Shown here piece after piece: positions 25,949 to 34,817 of a DNA stretch of 60,350 nucleotides; positions within the stretch are counted from its first letter, which is position 1; each line of letters opens with the position of its first letter. The notes beneath the pieces are model-generated. The model was given only the letters and a program-made list of their open reading frames with translations, was not told the DNA's origin and did no database searches. Both the position numbers and the translations under genes were made by a program. Location of the stretch: NCBI RefSeq assembly GCF_008123515.1, contig NZ_VSSR01000074.1, positions 1-60,350 on the forward strand, written 5' to 3'. The DNA is from Bradyrhizobium cytisi. Lineage in GTDB: Bacteria; Pseudomonadota; Alphaproteobacteria; Rhizobiales; Xanthobacteraceae.

Positions 25949-27703
25949 TCAGAAGCGCTTGATCTCGATACCGTGTCTTCGCAAGGCATAGCCAATCTGG
26001 CGCGGGGTCAGTCCAAGCAGGCGCGCCGCCTTCGCCTGTACCCACCCGGATCTTTCCATGGCTGCGATGACGCGCTCGCGATCGGTGAGTTTCGCAGCCC
26101 CCACTACGGGTCGCCCGGGTGGCCCTAGCGGTGTCAACTCGCTACTGACCGGTTGAACGGCTGTCACAGTTTCTGGAGGCGGCATGTTCAGACTCGCGGG
26201 CAGTGAGATTGTCGGGCTCGGCCGTCGCGCCATTTCCTCCGGTCCACACTTCCATAGCATGGACGACAGGCATTGCCCGTGGCAGCAGGCAAAATCCTGT
26301 CTTACGATCGACGATCCTTGCGCGAGGGTCGCGGTCCGCTGCACGCAGTTCTCGAGCTCGCGAACATTACCTGGAAATTCGCAATTCATGAGGACCTCAA
26401 TCGCACTTGAATCGAACACCAGAGCACGGCCGTTCTCATTATTGAAGTTCTTCAAGAACCGAGCGGCGAGAAGCGGAATATCAGTGCGTCTTTCGCGCAG
26501 CGGCGGCAGTATCAGAGGAACCACGCTGATGCGGTAATAGAGATCGGCACGAAACTCCTTCCTTGCCACCGCCTCTTCAAGATTCCTGTTCGTGGCTGCA
26601 ATCACGCGGACGTCGACTTTGATCGTCTGATTGCCACCCACCCGCTCGAATTCCTGCTCCTGAAGCACGCGCAGGAGCTTCGCCTGAAACGACGCCGAGA
26701 TCTCACCGATCTCATCTAGAAACAACGTTCCCTTGTCGGCGAGCTCGAAGCGCCCCTTGCGCACGTTGAATGCGCCCGTAAACGCCCCCTTCTCGTGACC
26801 GAACAATTCGGATTCCAGCACCGTCTCAGTCAGGGCTGCGCAATTCAGCTTGATAAAGGGGCGTTTGGCGCGCGCTGAACGCTCGTGAATCGCCTTCGCG
26901 ACCAGCTCTTTTCCGGTACCCGATTCGCCACGCAGCAGAACCGTGCTGTTGGATTTTGCGATCACCTCGATCTTCTCAAGTAACGCGCGCAGCGCCGGGC
27001 TGTCGCCGATAATTCCCTCGACCTGAACCTTCTTACGCTCCCGCCCAAGAGGCTTGAGTTCGGACAGCTGCTTCTGCAGCCGGAACTCCTCGTCCATAGG
27101 GCGCCCGCGATCGCGCTCAAAAAAGTAATGTAGCTTCGCCGTCTGGCCCAGAAGGCTAGCGACCATGGTCAACAGGTGGAGGTCGTCCTCAAGCTGCGCG
27201 CGCGTCCCGTTGTCCGCGATGCGGTCAATGCTCAGCGTACCCACAACTTTCTCGTCAATGTCTATGGGAACGCCGATGAACGCAACACGCGCTTTGCCGG
27301 CGGCATCTAGCATCTCGACGTCCGAAGGACTGAAGGCCGAATGCAGCGCGACGTTCTCGACGATGAGCGGCCGCCCCGACGCCACGATTTGATCAATTGC
27401 TCCTTGCGACAAGCGCACCCCGCAGCGGGCATCGCGGCCTTCGTTCCGACCGTCGTCTACGATGATATCGGGCACGCCGTCATGATCGAAGAGACACACG
27501 ATGCCGCGCCGCATCTGCACGAGCGATTGCAGACGCTCGATGACGCTCTCCAGCTTGGCTTCGAGCCTGGATAGGCCGGCGAGCGTGTGCGCTATTTCAA
27601 AGATCGTGCTTAGCGATTTCTCTTGCAACGGCACAATATAACCGGAGGGGTCCGCGTCGGAGGTTGAGTTTGGTTTTTCGCGCAGGGAAACGCTGTCCAG
27701 CAT
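25949..27703 (-). CDS. nifA: NifA, sigma-54 activator of nif/fix genes
   Basis: The 584-residue regulator activates RpoN promoters of nitrogen-fixation genes at low oxygen. An N-terminal GAF domain (about 35-190) is followed by a AAA+ sigma-54-interaction domain: Walker A GESGTGKE, the GAFTGA loop in ELFGHEKGAFTGAF, and Walker B GTLFLDEIGE. A Fis-type HTH closes the protein (QAKAARLLGLTPRQIGYALR). The linker has the rhizobial cysteine array C-x11-C-x19-C-x4-C, starting in NCEFPGNVRELENC, that makes these NifA proteins directly oxygen-sensitive. Length matches the Bradyrhizobium protein (about 582). fixR lies upstream on the same strand after about 260 bp, and fixA follows. Targets here include the sites at 6182 and 25644. 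Confidence 0.96.
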   Translation of the reverse strand: MLDSVSLREKPNSTSDADPSGYIVPLQEKSLSTIFEIAHTLAGLSRLEAKLESVIERLQSLVQMRRGIVCLFDHDGVPDIIVDDGRNEGRDARCGVRLSQGAIDQIVASGRPLIVENVALHSAFSPSDVEMLDAAGKARVAFIGVPIDIDEKVVGTLSIDRIADNGTRAQLEDDLHLLTMVASLLGQTAKLHYFFERDRGRPMDEEFRLQKQLSELKPLGRERKKVQVEGIIGDSPALRALLEKIEVIAKSNSTVLLRGESGTGKELVAKAIHERSARAKRPFIKLNCAALTETVLESELFGHEKGAFTGAFNVRKGRFELADKGTLFLDEIGEISASFQAKLLRVLQEQEFERVGGNQTIKVDVRVIAATNRNLEEAVARKEFRADLYYRISVVPLILPPLRERRTDIPLLAARFLKNFNNENGRALVFDSSAIEVLMNCEFPGNVRELENCVQRTATLAQGSSIVRQDFACCHGQCLSSMLWKCGPEEMARRPSPTISLPASLNMPPPETVTAVQPVSSELTPLGPPGRPVVGAAKLTDRERVIAAMERSGWVQAKAARLLGLTPRQIGYALRRHGIEIKRF

Positions 27704-27962
27704 AACGACTTCTCCGTTCCTTTCTTGATCCTCCCATCACCTTGATCGGACTTGTTGGACGCGTGTTGCATGCCCCCTCGATCTGACATCCAGTTCTCAG
27801 GGCGGGCGAGAGATGACGCCTCTTCATGGCACGTCGGCAGCACCTACAGTGACTAGATTTGCTGCGTTATTCTTTCCAACTCCCTGCGCGGATTCGCCCT
27901 GGCCAACATGAGTTCCATCCATGAGGCTCAGATTAGCCGGGCTTCGCCAGGGGGCGAATTCA

Positions 27963-28805
27963 TCACAAGTGTTGTCCGCCATTGATCGGGACTTCGGCGC
28001 CAGTGACATAACTTGCCGCATCTGAACATAGGAAGAAAATGACCTTGGCGACCTCTTCGGGTGTACCCACTCGGCGAAGTGGGATCTTTGGCACAAGATG
28101 CGCTTCCGTGGCAGGCGACAAAATGTCCGTCTTGATTTCTCCGGGCGCGATCGCATTGACGCGAATGCCATGTGAGGCGTAATCGTGCGCCATTTCGCGC
28201 GTAAGACAAGCGAGCGCAGCTTTCGAAGTCGCATATGCCGTGCCTGCAAATGGATGCACCCGCGAGCCGGCGATCGAAGTCACATTGACGATCGAGCCTG
28301 AAGCCGCTTTTAGCTCATCGAACAGACCTTGAGCGAGCAGGATCGGCGCCACCAGATTGAGGTGGAACACGCTCATCCAGGTATCGACTGAGGTCGCCAG
28401 CGACGTCAGCCGGGCACCGTTCGGCGTTTTTGGTGAATTTCCGGCATTGTTTATCAGTCCGTGCAACGGTGCGCCGGCAAGGCGCTCCTTGATCTCGGCA
28501 ATCAGGCGCGGCAGCGTCCGATGATCGCTCAGGTCGACTTTGATATAGCTGTCGTCCTCTGAGTCCCATGGGCAGCGCACCGCGTCGAATGGTTGGCGCG
28601 CGCAAGAAATGACGCGCCAACCGGCTTCCGAAAACAATTTTCCAGTGGCGCGACCGATACCGCGCGATGCCCCGGTCAATACCAGCGTCTTCCGGTCACG
28701 CAGCGGGCGGCCCGCTCGACCAGCGTGAGTGTGAACTGGACCGCCAGGGTCCGTTTCCGACGATTGAGCTGCGACCGCTTTGTCATCTAGTAGACCTCGA
28801 TTCAC
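27963..28805 (-). CDS. fixR: FixR, short-chain dehydrogenase of fixR-nifA operon
   Basis: This 280-residue SDR-family oxidoreductase is the first gene of the fixR-nifA operon. It shows the cofactor motif VLTGASRGIGRATG, the NNAG motif in GLINNAGNS, the catalytic Ser in NVTSIAGSR, and YxxxK in YATSKAAL. It ends VTGAEVPINGGQHL. The frame is open to 28862, but I chose the GTG at 28805 because GGAAGGGAG precedes it and the -24/-12 promoter sits at 28845-28859. FixR is dispensable for nitrogen fixation in B. japonicum, and its substrate is unknown. Its known importance is as the leader gene through which nifA is autoregulated. Confidence 0.93.
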   Translation of the reverse strand: MNRGLLDDKAVAAQSSETDPGGPVHTHAGRAGRPLRDRKTLVLTGASRGIGRATGKLFSEAGWRVISCARQPFDAVRCPWDSEDDSYIKVDLSDHRTLPRLIAEIKERLAGAPLHGLINNAGNSPKTPNGARLTSLATSVDTWMSVFHLNLVAPILLAQGLFDELKAASGSIVNVTSIAGSRVHPFAGTAYATSKAALACLTREMAHDYASHGIRVNAIAPGEIKTDILSPATEAHLVPKIPLRRVGTPEEVAKVIFFLCSDAASYVTGAEVPINGGQHL

Positions 28806-28844
28806 ACGCCGCTCCCTTCCGCCCCCCTCGCCTGCGCACCTGGT

Positions 28845-28859
28845 GCAGGATCCGGGCCA
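28845..28859 (-). promoter_or_regulatory. Sigma-54 -24/-12 promoter of fixR-nifA
   Basis: The minus strand reads TGGCCCG-N4-CTGC with exact spacing. The equivalent P1 promoter of B. japonicum fixR-nifA is RpoN-dependent and activated by NifA, with RegR driving the basal promoter. A GC-rich element at about 28881-28896 could correspond to the RegR site, but I cannot confirm it by eye. Confidence 0.65.
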
Positions 28860-29730
28860 CAACGATGCAGGTCACAATGGGCGCACTTTTGCGACCCAAA
28901 TGGCAGGTTCGGAACATCTGGCCTGTTTGCTTTTCGACAGCAGCAACGCCGCAGCAATTGTTGTCGTCGAGCTTTCCGGGCGCGCCGCCCAATGCGCGCG
29001 CGCTACGTCTTGGAGCCGAGAGGCTTGTGCTGCTCCCAGGGCGAGCTGACTGGTGTCGCGCTCCAGGGTGGTCGGTGGCTCATTCGGGCTGGCGGAGATA
29101 GATCAGCCGCCTTTGGCGGAGGTCAGGAGCGATGACCAGTTCGTCCAAGTTGCTCTCGGCCGTTGGACGCGCGGGCGCACATGCGGCCTATCGATGGGCT
29201 GCGGGTCGTGCTGTTCATCGGCTGTGGCCGAAAGGATTTCTGCAACCGGCGCATGAATAAGGCTGTAGTCAAGATAACGAGCTGACCGGAAAAGGATTGC
29301 CCAGCAAAGGCCATCCATCTACCGGACGCGCCTCCTTGCTGCTGGGACATTCTGACGTGATTATCTGCTACGTCAGATTTCCTCGGCAGCCCGGACCGCC
29401 ATTGGCGTGCTCTTCACCGTCTGGCCAGCGATGGCGGTTTGGGCCGGATCAGGACAGGCCATAACCTTTCCGCGCGACTCGACTTACACAGGACGGCCCG
29501 AAGCATTGGGGCAAGGCCGCCGGCGCTCGCCGGCATTGGCCTACGTCTCGCGGGCGTTCGCCCTCCCACCCGCACCGCATCCGTGGTAGTGCGCCGGTCA
29601 GCCGTCGCTTGCGGACGGACGTCACCATCCACCGTTTCTGCGAGAGGTTGCGAAACTCGATGATGTCCTAGCCAGCAGTGTCAGCCTGATGATCTAGCCG
29701 ACCATTGCTCAGGCTCAGACTCGCGGCACT
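28860..29730. other. No recognisable gene between fixR and nodZ
   Basis: About 870 bp on the upstream side of fixR. Apart from the fixR control region I see only short overlapping frames without family signatures. Confidence 0.5.
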
Positions 29731-30705
29731 TCATGAAGCCGCGAAATGCTCGTATGGGTTATCGATCATGGTCAAATGCTCCGGATTGCTCAGATCAAAC
29801 TCAATAATGCGTGGCACGAGCAGACGGGCATAGCGCGTGAAGGCGCTGGTTGGGGGAAAGCGGATCACGGTAGCGCATCGCGCAAGAAGATACATGTCGA
29901 CGAGAGCGGAAGCTCCACCTTCAATTCCCATTTCCGCACTATGCAACGGCCCTGCCCGATCGGCCTGGAAACGTTTTGGTACGGCGAAGACATCGGGAAA
30001 CATACCCGATACGTGATCGAGCACCTGTGCACTGTCCGTGCACAGGAAGACCTTTACAGGCTTTGGATATGGCAAAGCCTTAGCTTTACGGATTGCCATG
30101 CAGACCTGACGAAGGGCGAGCTCCGAATCGGCCCAGTACGGCGCATGCTCCATGATATCTTCGCCATTGCCGTGCCGAACATGAACGCCGATGATGCTAT
30201 GGCCGCTAAAGTGTTCCTCACAGAACGCGTCGATCCGCGCTCGAATCTCAGGCCTGAGTTTGATGTTCCGAAAGATCAGTCGTTCGGCTTCCTCGCCACA
30301 ACGCCACATCAGGCAAGCGTCACAGACAATGGTGTTGGCTTCGTTATCTTCTCTTGCCTGGAACAGCTCGGTCAGTTCGTCACGTTCTCGGAAGATCTGC
30401 TCATCCGGGCGATTGATGCAGTCGATCGATGGCCTATTCCACCACCGCGGGAAGAACGGTCCGGGAAACGAGAGCTGGTTGACCCGGTCATCGCAAATCA
30501 CCGGCACTCCAGCGATGTCCTCAACCGGCTCGAAGAACACCGGAAAGGCGTTGCTGAACGGTTGGTCGACGTAACAGGAACCGCGCCAGTCGATGACGAG
30601 CGTCCGCCCGGTCCGCTGCGCGTACGACCAAGCCGACGCCAGCGACCAGAGGCAATCACCAAAGCCGGTACGCCTCCGAGAAATAACAAAGCGTTCCTTC
30701 GTCAA
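29731..30705 (-). CDS. nodZ: NodZ alpha-1,6-fucosyltransferase
   Basis: The 324-residue enzyme transfers fucose from GDP-fucose to C-6 of the reducing-end N-acetylglucosamine of the Nod factor. It begins MTKERFVISRRRTGFGDCLW. The GDP-fucose-binding motif with key arginines lies in IIGVHVRHGNGED near residue 177, and FPPTSAFTRYARLLVP lies near the end. Length equals that of the crystallised Bradyrhizobium protein. The start is a TTG at 30705 behind GAAGGG. It lies 195 bp downstream of nolO, on the same strand, and has no nod box of its own. Donor substrate would come from noeL and nolK at 16-18 kb. Confidence 0.96.
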   Translation of the reverse strand: MTKERFVISRRRTGFGDCLWSLASAWSYAQRTGRTLVIDWRGSCYVDQPFSNAFPVFFEPVEDIAGVPVICDDRVNQLSFPGPFFPRWWNRPSIDCINRPDEQIFRERDELTELFQAREDNEANTIVCDACLMWRCGEEAERLIFRNIKLRPEIRARIDAFCEEHFSGHSIIGVHVRHGNGEDIMEHAPYWADSELALRQVCMAIRKAKALPYPKPVKVFLCTDSAQVLDHVSGMFPDVFAVPKRFQADRAGPLHSAEMGIEGGASALVDMYLLARCATVIRFPPTSAFTRYARLLVPRIIEFDLSNPEHLTMIDNPYEHFAAS

Positions 30706-30899
30706 GTTATCAAACCCTTCTCGTTGCGCAAGATCAGTTTTGTGTGGCGGACCTACTCATCTGCGATTCCGATCCACGCCAATGGACGGCTGGTCACCTG
30801 GACGCAAGGCGATCAACCCGCAAGCCTATCCTTCACGGCACCGCGATTGGCAGGTCATGCAAGAGGCGTCCACGAAGCCCTCTTCCGCACGCTCACCTT

Positions 30900-32912
30900 T
30901 TACGACCGCGCTGTCTGTGACGGATGCAGCCGAATACGGCGCTGATCCCAGAGCCCGCGCAGTTCGTTCACGAGAGCTTCGTGCCTAGTCCTGTCAGAGG
31001 TGACCCTGGCGAGAAGATCGGCAAGAACAGCTTCCTTCTCAATTTGCATCAGCATCTCGAACAGGTCATGCGAGACGCGCACGCTGTCCTGGCTGGAGTG
31101 ACCCATACGGATCTCGCAGACTGTCTCCTGGCGTTCTCGGCCCGAATGAGCGCGAACCCGGTAAAGGGATACATGGGGTGGCAGTGATACAGCGAGTGCG
31201 GTCCAGCTCTCGAGCGTTGTTGCCCGCTTCTTGACGAGGAATGACCCGACCACAAGGCCATCCAGCTCGGTCGACAAAAACGCCGTAATCGCATCGGCAA
31301 CGGAATCTACGATCGGTTCGGCATTGTTGTTGAATGACGTATTTAGCAGAATCGGCACGCCTGTCCGGCTCTTGAACGCATTGATGAGTTCCCAATAGGC
31401 GGCATTGCTCGTTCGGGAAACCGTTTGCAGCCGGGCCGTACCATCGATATGCGTGATCGCGCCCAGCAAAGCACGCTTGGATTCGCGCACGCGAACGACG
31501 AAATTCATGAAGGGATACTCTGCGCGGCCATCCGGCAACTCGAAGAACGCGCCCGCATCCTCCTCCAGAACCGATGGCGCAAATGGTCGATAACTTTCGC
31601 GCTTCTTGACCATCGCGTTGATCCGGTCCTTGTTTGCGGCGGGCCTCGGGTCCGCAAGAATACTGCGGTTGCCGAGCGCACGAGGGCCGAACTCGGACCG
31701 GCCCTGTACCCACCCGATCACGGCGCCATCAGCGATCCACTCGGCTGCTCTGGCTGCGACGTCAGCGGTCCGTTCAATCTCGAGGTGTCCGGCCCATCCC
31801 TTCAGTTCCTGTTCGATGCTGTCGTCGCTGCCGACATCTGGCCCCCAATAAACCGCCTGGAGTCGCTCGCGGGGCGCCGGCTGCCCGGCCTCGTTCGACA
31901 CCATCAGTGCCGCGCCCAATGCGCATCCGGCATCATGCGCAGCGGGCTGCACGAAGATGTCTTCGAACAGGCCTGAATACAGAAGTTTTCCGTTCAGTGT
32001 GCAGTTGTGGGCCACCCCGCCAGCCAGGCACAACCGTTTCATTCCGGTCGACTCACGGTAATGCCGAAGAATGTGAAACACGATCCGCTCCAGCGCCTCC
32101 TGCAACGATGCGCTCACATCTTGATGCTGTTGCGTGAACGGCATTCCCTTTCGCCGGACCTCGATATTGCGCAGCAATGCCGGGCCGATCCGGTCGAGGT
32201 GAACGCGGTAGCCACCGTTTGCGGAGAGCTCATAGAATTGGGCAAAGAGCTCGCGATAGCGTGCGGGATCTCCGTAAGGAGCCAGTCCCATAACCTTATA
32301 CTCGTCGAACAAGCCGTAGCCGAGATATCGGATCGTCTCCAGATAGAACAGCCCGAGAGAGTTATTCTCTGGAAACGTCATAAGCTCGGTCATTTCGGTG
32401 CCCGACCCGACCGCCAAGAGACCCGAGAGGAAGTCGCCACAACCGTCGATCGCGAGAACCAGGCTTTCTTCAAAACCCGACATCGCCAGAGCGCTCACGG
32501 CATGGGCCTGATGGTGGCCTACGAATGATACCCGCGAGGGATCAATTTCGGTGCCGAACTCCGCCGCCAGAAGGTGCCGTAACAGCAAATTAGCATTTAG
32601 CGGAATTGAGATCTCAGGTTGTGAGATGAACAGCCGTTCGAGCATCGCGTTGCAATAGGGTTCGGTGGCGTAGAACGCAATACGATCGACGTCGCGAAGC
32701 TCCACACCCGCAGCTGCAAGACAGTATTCAATCGCACTGCTCGGGAGCTTGTTTGAGTGTTTGATCCGGTTGAGGCGCTCCTCTTCAACGGCAGCGATCA
32801 CGCGCCCGTCCTTGACAAGTACTGCGGCGCCGTCGTGCAGAAACGTGTTCGGTAGTTCAAGCGGATTTTCATAGACCCTGTCGAGCCCGCCACTCAATCC
32901 TAGACACAGCAT
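30900..32912 (-). CDS. nolO: NolO carbamoyltransferase
   Basis: The 670-residue protein belongs to the NodU/CmcH/TobZ carbamoyltransferase family. The N-terminal Kae1-like domain has HDGAAVLV and the metal-binding HHQAHAVSAL, and GCGDFLSG and KVMGLAPYGDP follow. LAGGVAHNCTLNGKL and GRSEFGPRALGNRSILADPR mark the join to the C-terminal domain, and PILLNTSFNNNAEPIVDS comes later. NolO adds a carbamoyl group (O-3 in NGR234) to the non-reducing end of Nod factors. The ATG at 32912 begins MLCLGLSGGLDRV. In related strains nolM and nolN lie between nodJ and nolO. Here the gap to nodJ is only 194 bp and holds neither as a separate gene. Confidence 0.93.
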   Translation of the reverse strand: MLCLGLSGGLDRVYENPLELPNTFLHDGAAVLVKDGRVIAAVEEERLNRIKHSNKLPSSAIEYCLAAAGVELRDVDRIAFYATEPYCNAMLERLFISQPEISIPLNANLLLRHLLAAEFGTEIDPSRVSFVGHHQAHAVSALAMSGFEESLVLAIDGCGDFLSGLLAVGSGTEMTELMTFPENNSLGLFYLETIRYLGYGLFDEYKVMGLAPYGDPARYRELFAQFYELSANGGYRVHLDRIGPALLRNIEVRRKGMPFTQQHQDVSASLQEALERIVFHILRHYRESTGMKRLCLAGGVAHNCTLNGKLLYSGLFEDIFVQPAAHDAGCALGAALMVSNEAGQPAPRERLQAVYWGPDVGSDDSIEQELKGWAGHLEIERTADVAARAAEWIADGAVIGWVQGRSEFGPRALGNRSILADPRPAANKDRINAMVKKRESYRPFAPSVLEEDAGAFFELPDGRAEYPFMNFVVRVRESKRALLGAITHIDGTARLQTVSRTSNAAYWELINAFKSRTGVPILLNTSFNNNAEPIVDSVADAITAFLSTELDGLVVGSFLVKKRATTLESWTALAVSLPPHVSLYRVRAHSGRERQETVCEIRMGHSSQDSVRVSHDLFEMLMQIEKEAVLADLLARVTSDRTRHEALVNELRGLWDQRRIRLHPSQTARS

Positions 32913-33106
32913 CTTGTTCTCCGTTCATCCTGAGAGGCCTGTTGGCCTATTTCGTGTCGCTTGCCTTGCGAGTAGACCGCACATCGCCACGGGGCAGATC
33001 AGGCATCGCTAGCGTAACGAGGCTCACATAAGCGTCGCACGCGAATCGCGTTACGCCCGATATCTGATCTCGCACACGCGATGCTTCGCTTGAGGTCTTT
33101 TTCCTC

Positions 33107-33895
33107 TCACCGCATCAGCCGTTGCCGAAGCAGCGCGGCCGAGACGAGGAAGGGAAACGCTGCGTAAATGCAAAGTGCGCCCACATGCAAGCCGACGCTG
33201 TCGACCGGCCGACCGAGCATTGCCGGACGAATGAGATCGACCGAATGAGTCAGCGGCAAGAAGGCGGCTATGCGTTGAAATGGCCCTGGCAACTGGCTCA
33301 TTGGGAAGATCGTCCCGCTCAAATACATCATGGGCGTGAGAATGAGAGACTGGTAGAAGATGAAATAGTCGTGGCTCGGTGCAAGTGCTGAAACGACCAT
33401 TGCGAGGCTCGCGAACGTAACGCCAGTGAGGGCGATGGCTGGTAACGCATAGGGGATGGATGACCACTCCGCATAACCCAGTGCGACGGCAACAATCGTA
33501 ATCGCCGTCCCGGCGAGCAAGGCCTTGCTCGCTGCCCATGCCACTTCACCGAGAACAATGTCGCCGAGCGTAAGGGGCGTACAGAGTACTGCCTCCCACG
33601 TGCAGTTTGTCTGCATGCGAGCGTAAGCTGCATAGATCGTTTCGAAGGTTGCGGAGACCATCGCGCTTGTGGCCACCATGCCTGCCGCCAGAAACGAGAT
33701 GTATGAGGTCCCCTCAACGCCACCTATGATCATTCCAAGGCCAAAACCGAGACCGAACAGAGAGCTCATCGGCTCGGCCAGATTCCCAAGAATCGATGCC
33801 AGAGCGACTTTCCGCCAGACTAGAAAATTTCGGCGCCATACCGCGATCCAGTTCCATGGATTAGCAGGGAGCGCCGGCGCAAAACGTTGCCACAT
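33107..33895 (-). CDS. nodJ: NodJ, ABC transporter permease for Nod factor
   Basis: This 262-residue integral membrane protein is the permease partner of NodI. Six hydrophobic segments are visible, and the ABC-2 type signature near the C-terminus (MMYLSGTIFPMSQLPGPFQR, then FLPLTHSVDLIRP) is typical. The start follows nodI by 3 bp, so the genes are coupled. NodIJ exports lipochitooligosaccharides across the inner membrane. Confidence 0.95.
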   Translation of the reverse strand: MWQRFAPALPANPWNWIAVWRRNFLVWRKVALASILGNLAEPMSSLFGLGFGLGMIIGGVEGTSYISFLAAGMVATSAMVSATFETIYAAYARMQTNCTWEAVLCTPLTLGDIVLGEVAWAASKALLAGTAITIVAVALGYAEWSSIPYALPAIALTGVTFASLAMVVSALAPSHDYFIFYQSLILTPMMYLSGTIFPMSQLPGPFQRIAAFLPLTHSVDLIRPAMLGRPVDSVGLHVGALCIYAAFPFLVSAALLRQRLMR

Positions 33896-33898
33896 CGT

Positions 33899-34813
33899 TC
33901 AGTCCTTCATCTCTCGCCCGGTTAGCCGCAAAAAGACATCCTCCAGATTTGGAGGACGCTGCAGAAGGCGGAGATCCGTGCGGTTGGCGAGCCGCAGGCG
34001 CACCTGCTCTGGATCCGTGACATAGCAGAACAGCGTCTCCCCGCTCACCTCAGCGCGCTGCACTTGGGGTTTGACCAGCGGCAGCAGTTCATGCGGATTA
34101 CCACCGTAAATCTCGATCACTTGGCAGCCGATCTGCTGCTCGATCAGCGCGTGAGGCCGGCCTTCGGCGATCTTACGGCCGTGCTCAAGCACGCACAGGC
34201 GGTCGCACAATCGCTCCGCCTCTTCCATGAAATGGGTGGTGAGAAGAATCGTTTTGCCGCGCCCTAATAGCGAGCGCAAGCGTTCCCAAATCAGGTGACG
34301 GCCGTGCGGATCGAGGCCGGTCGTCGGCTCATCAAGCACCAAGAGCTGCGGGTCGTTAATGAGGGCACGAGCCAGCGTCAGGCGCCGCTTCATGCCACCG
34401 GACAGTTCCGCGACGCGGGCATCCGCCTTGTTCTCCAGGCGGGCGAATTCGAGCAGTGACGGCGTCACCGCTTTGACCTCGGTCGCGCTCATGGCGAAGT
34501 AGCGCCCGAAAACGAGCAAGTTTTCGCGGACCGTGAGCTGAAGATCAAGGTTGTCGAACTGTGGGACAACCCCGATGCCCCGCCGCGCCAAGCGCGCCCG
34601 CGCCGGCACCGGCTCGCCGAGGACGCATATCTTACCTGCGTCGGGCGATGCAACACCCAGGATCAAACGCGCAAGCGTGCTTTTGCCCGCGCCGTTTGGT
34701 CCCAGCAGACCGAAGCACTCTCCCGGTGAGACCGTAAACGAAAGAGCGTCCACGACGACCCTGTCGTTGTAGGACTTGCTCACCTCAAAAATGTCGACTG
34801 CCGCGGTTGACAT
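33899..34813 (-). CDS. nodI: NodI, ABC transporter ATPase for Nod factor
   Basis: The 304-residue ATPase contains Walker A GLLGPNGAGKSTLAR near residue 38, the Q-loop in VVPQFDNLD, the ABC signature LSGGMKRRL, Walker B LLVLDEPTTGLDP and the switch His in LLTTHFMEE. The open frame extends to 35077, but the ATG at 34813 (MSTAAVDIFEVSKSY) lies 4 bp after the nodU stop and matches the family length. It energises NodJ. Confidence 0.95.
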   Translation of the reverse strand: MSTAAVDIFEVSKSYNDRVVVDALSFTVSPGECFGLLGPNGAGKSTLARLILGVASPDAGKICVLGEPVPARARLARRGIGVVPQFDNLDLQLTVRENLLVFGRYFAMSATEVKAVTPSLLEFARLENKADARVAELSGGMKRRLTLARALINDPQLLVLDEPTTGLDPHGRHLIWERLRSLLGRGKTILLTTHFMEEAERLCDRLCVLEHGRKIAEGRPHALIEQQIGCQVIEIYGGNPHELLPLVKPQVQRAEVSGETLFCYVTDPEQVRLRLANRTDLRLLQRPPNLEDVFLRLTGREMKD

Positions 34814-34817
34814 TTTC

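Noticed and set aside
29746..30945. 399-codon plus-strand frame opposite nodZ
   Set aside because: Antisense shadow of nodZ, which is a certain gene.
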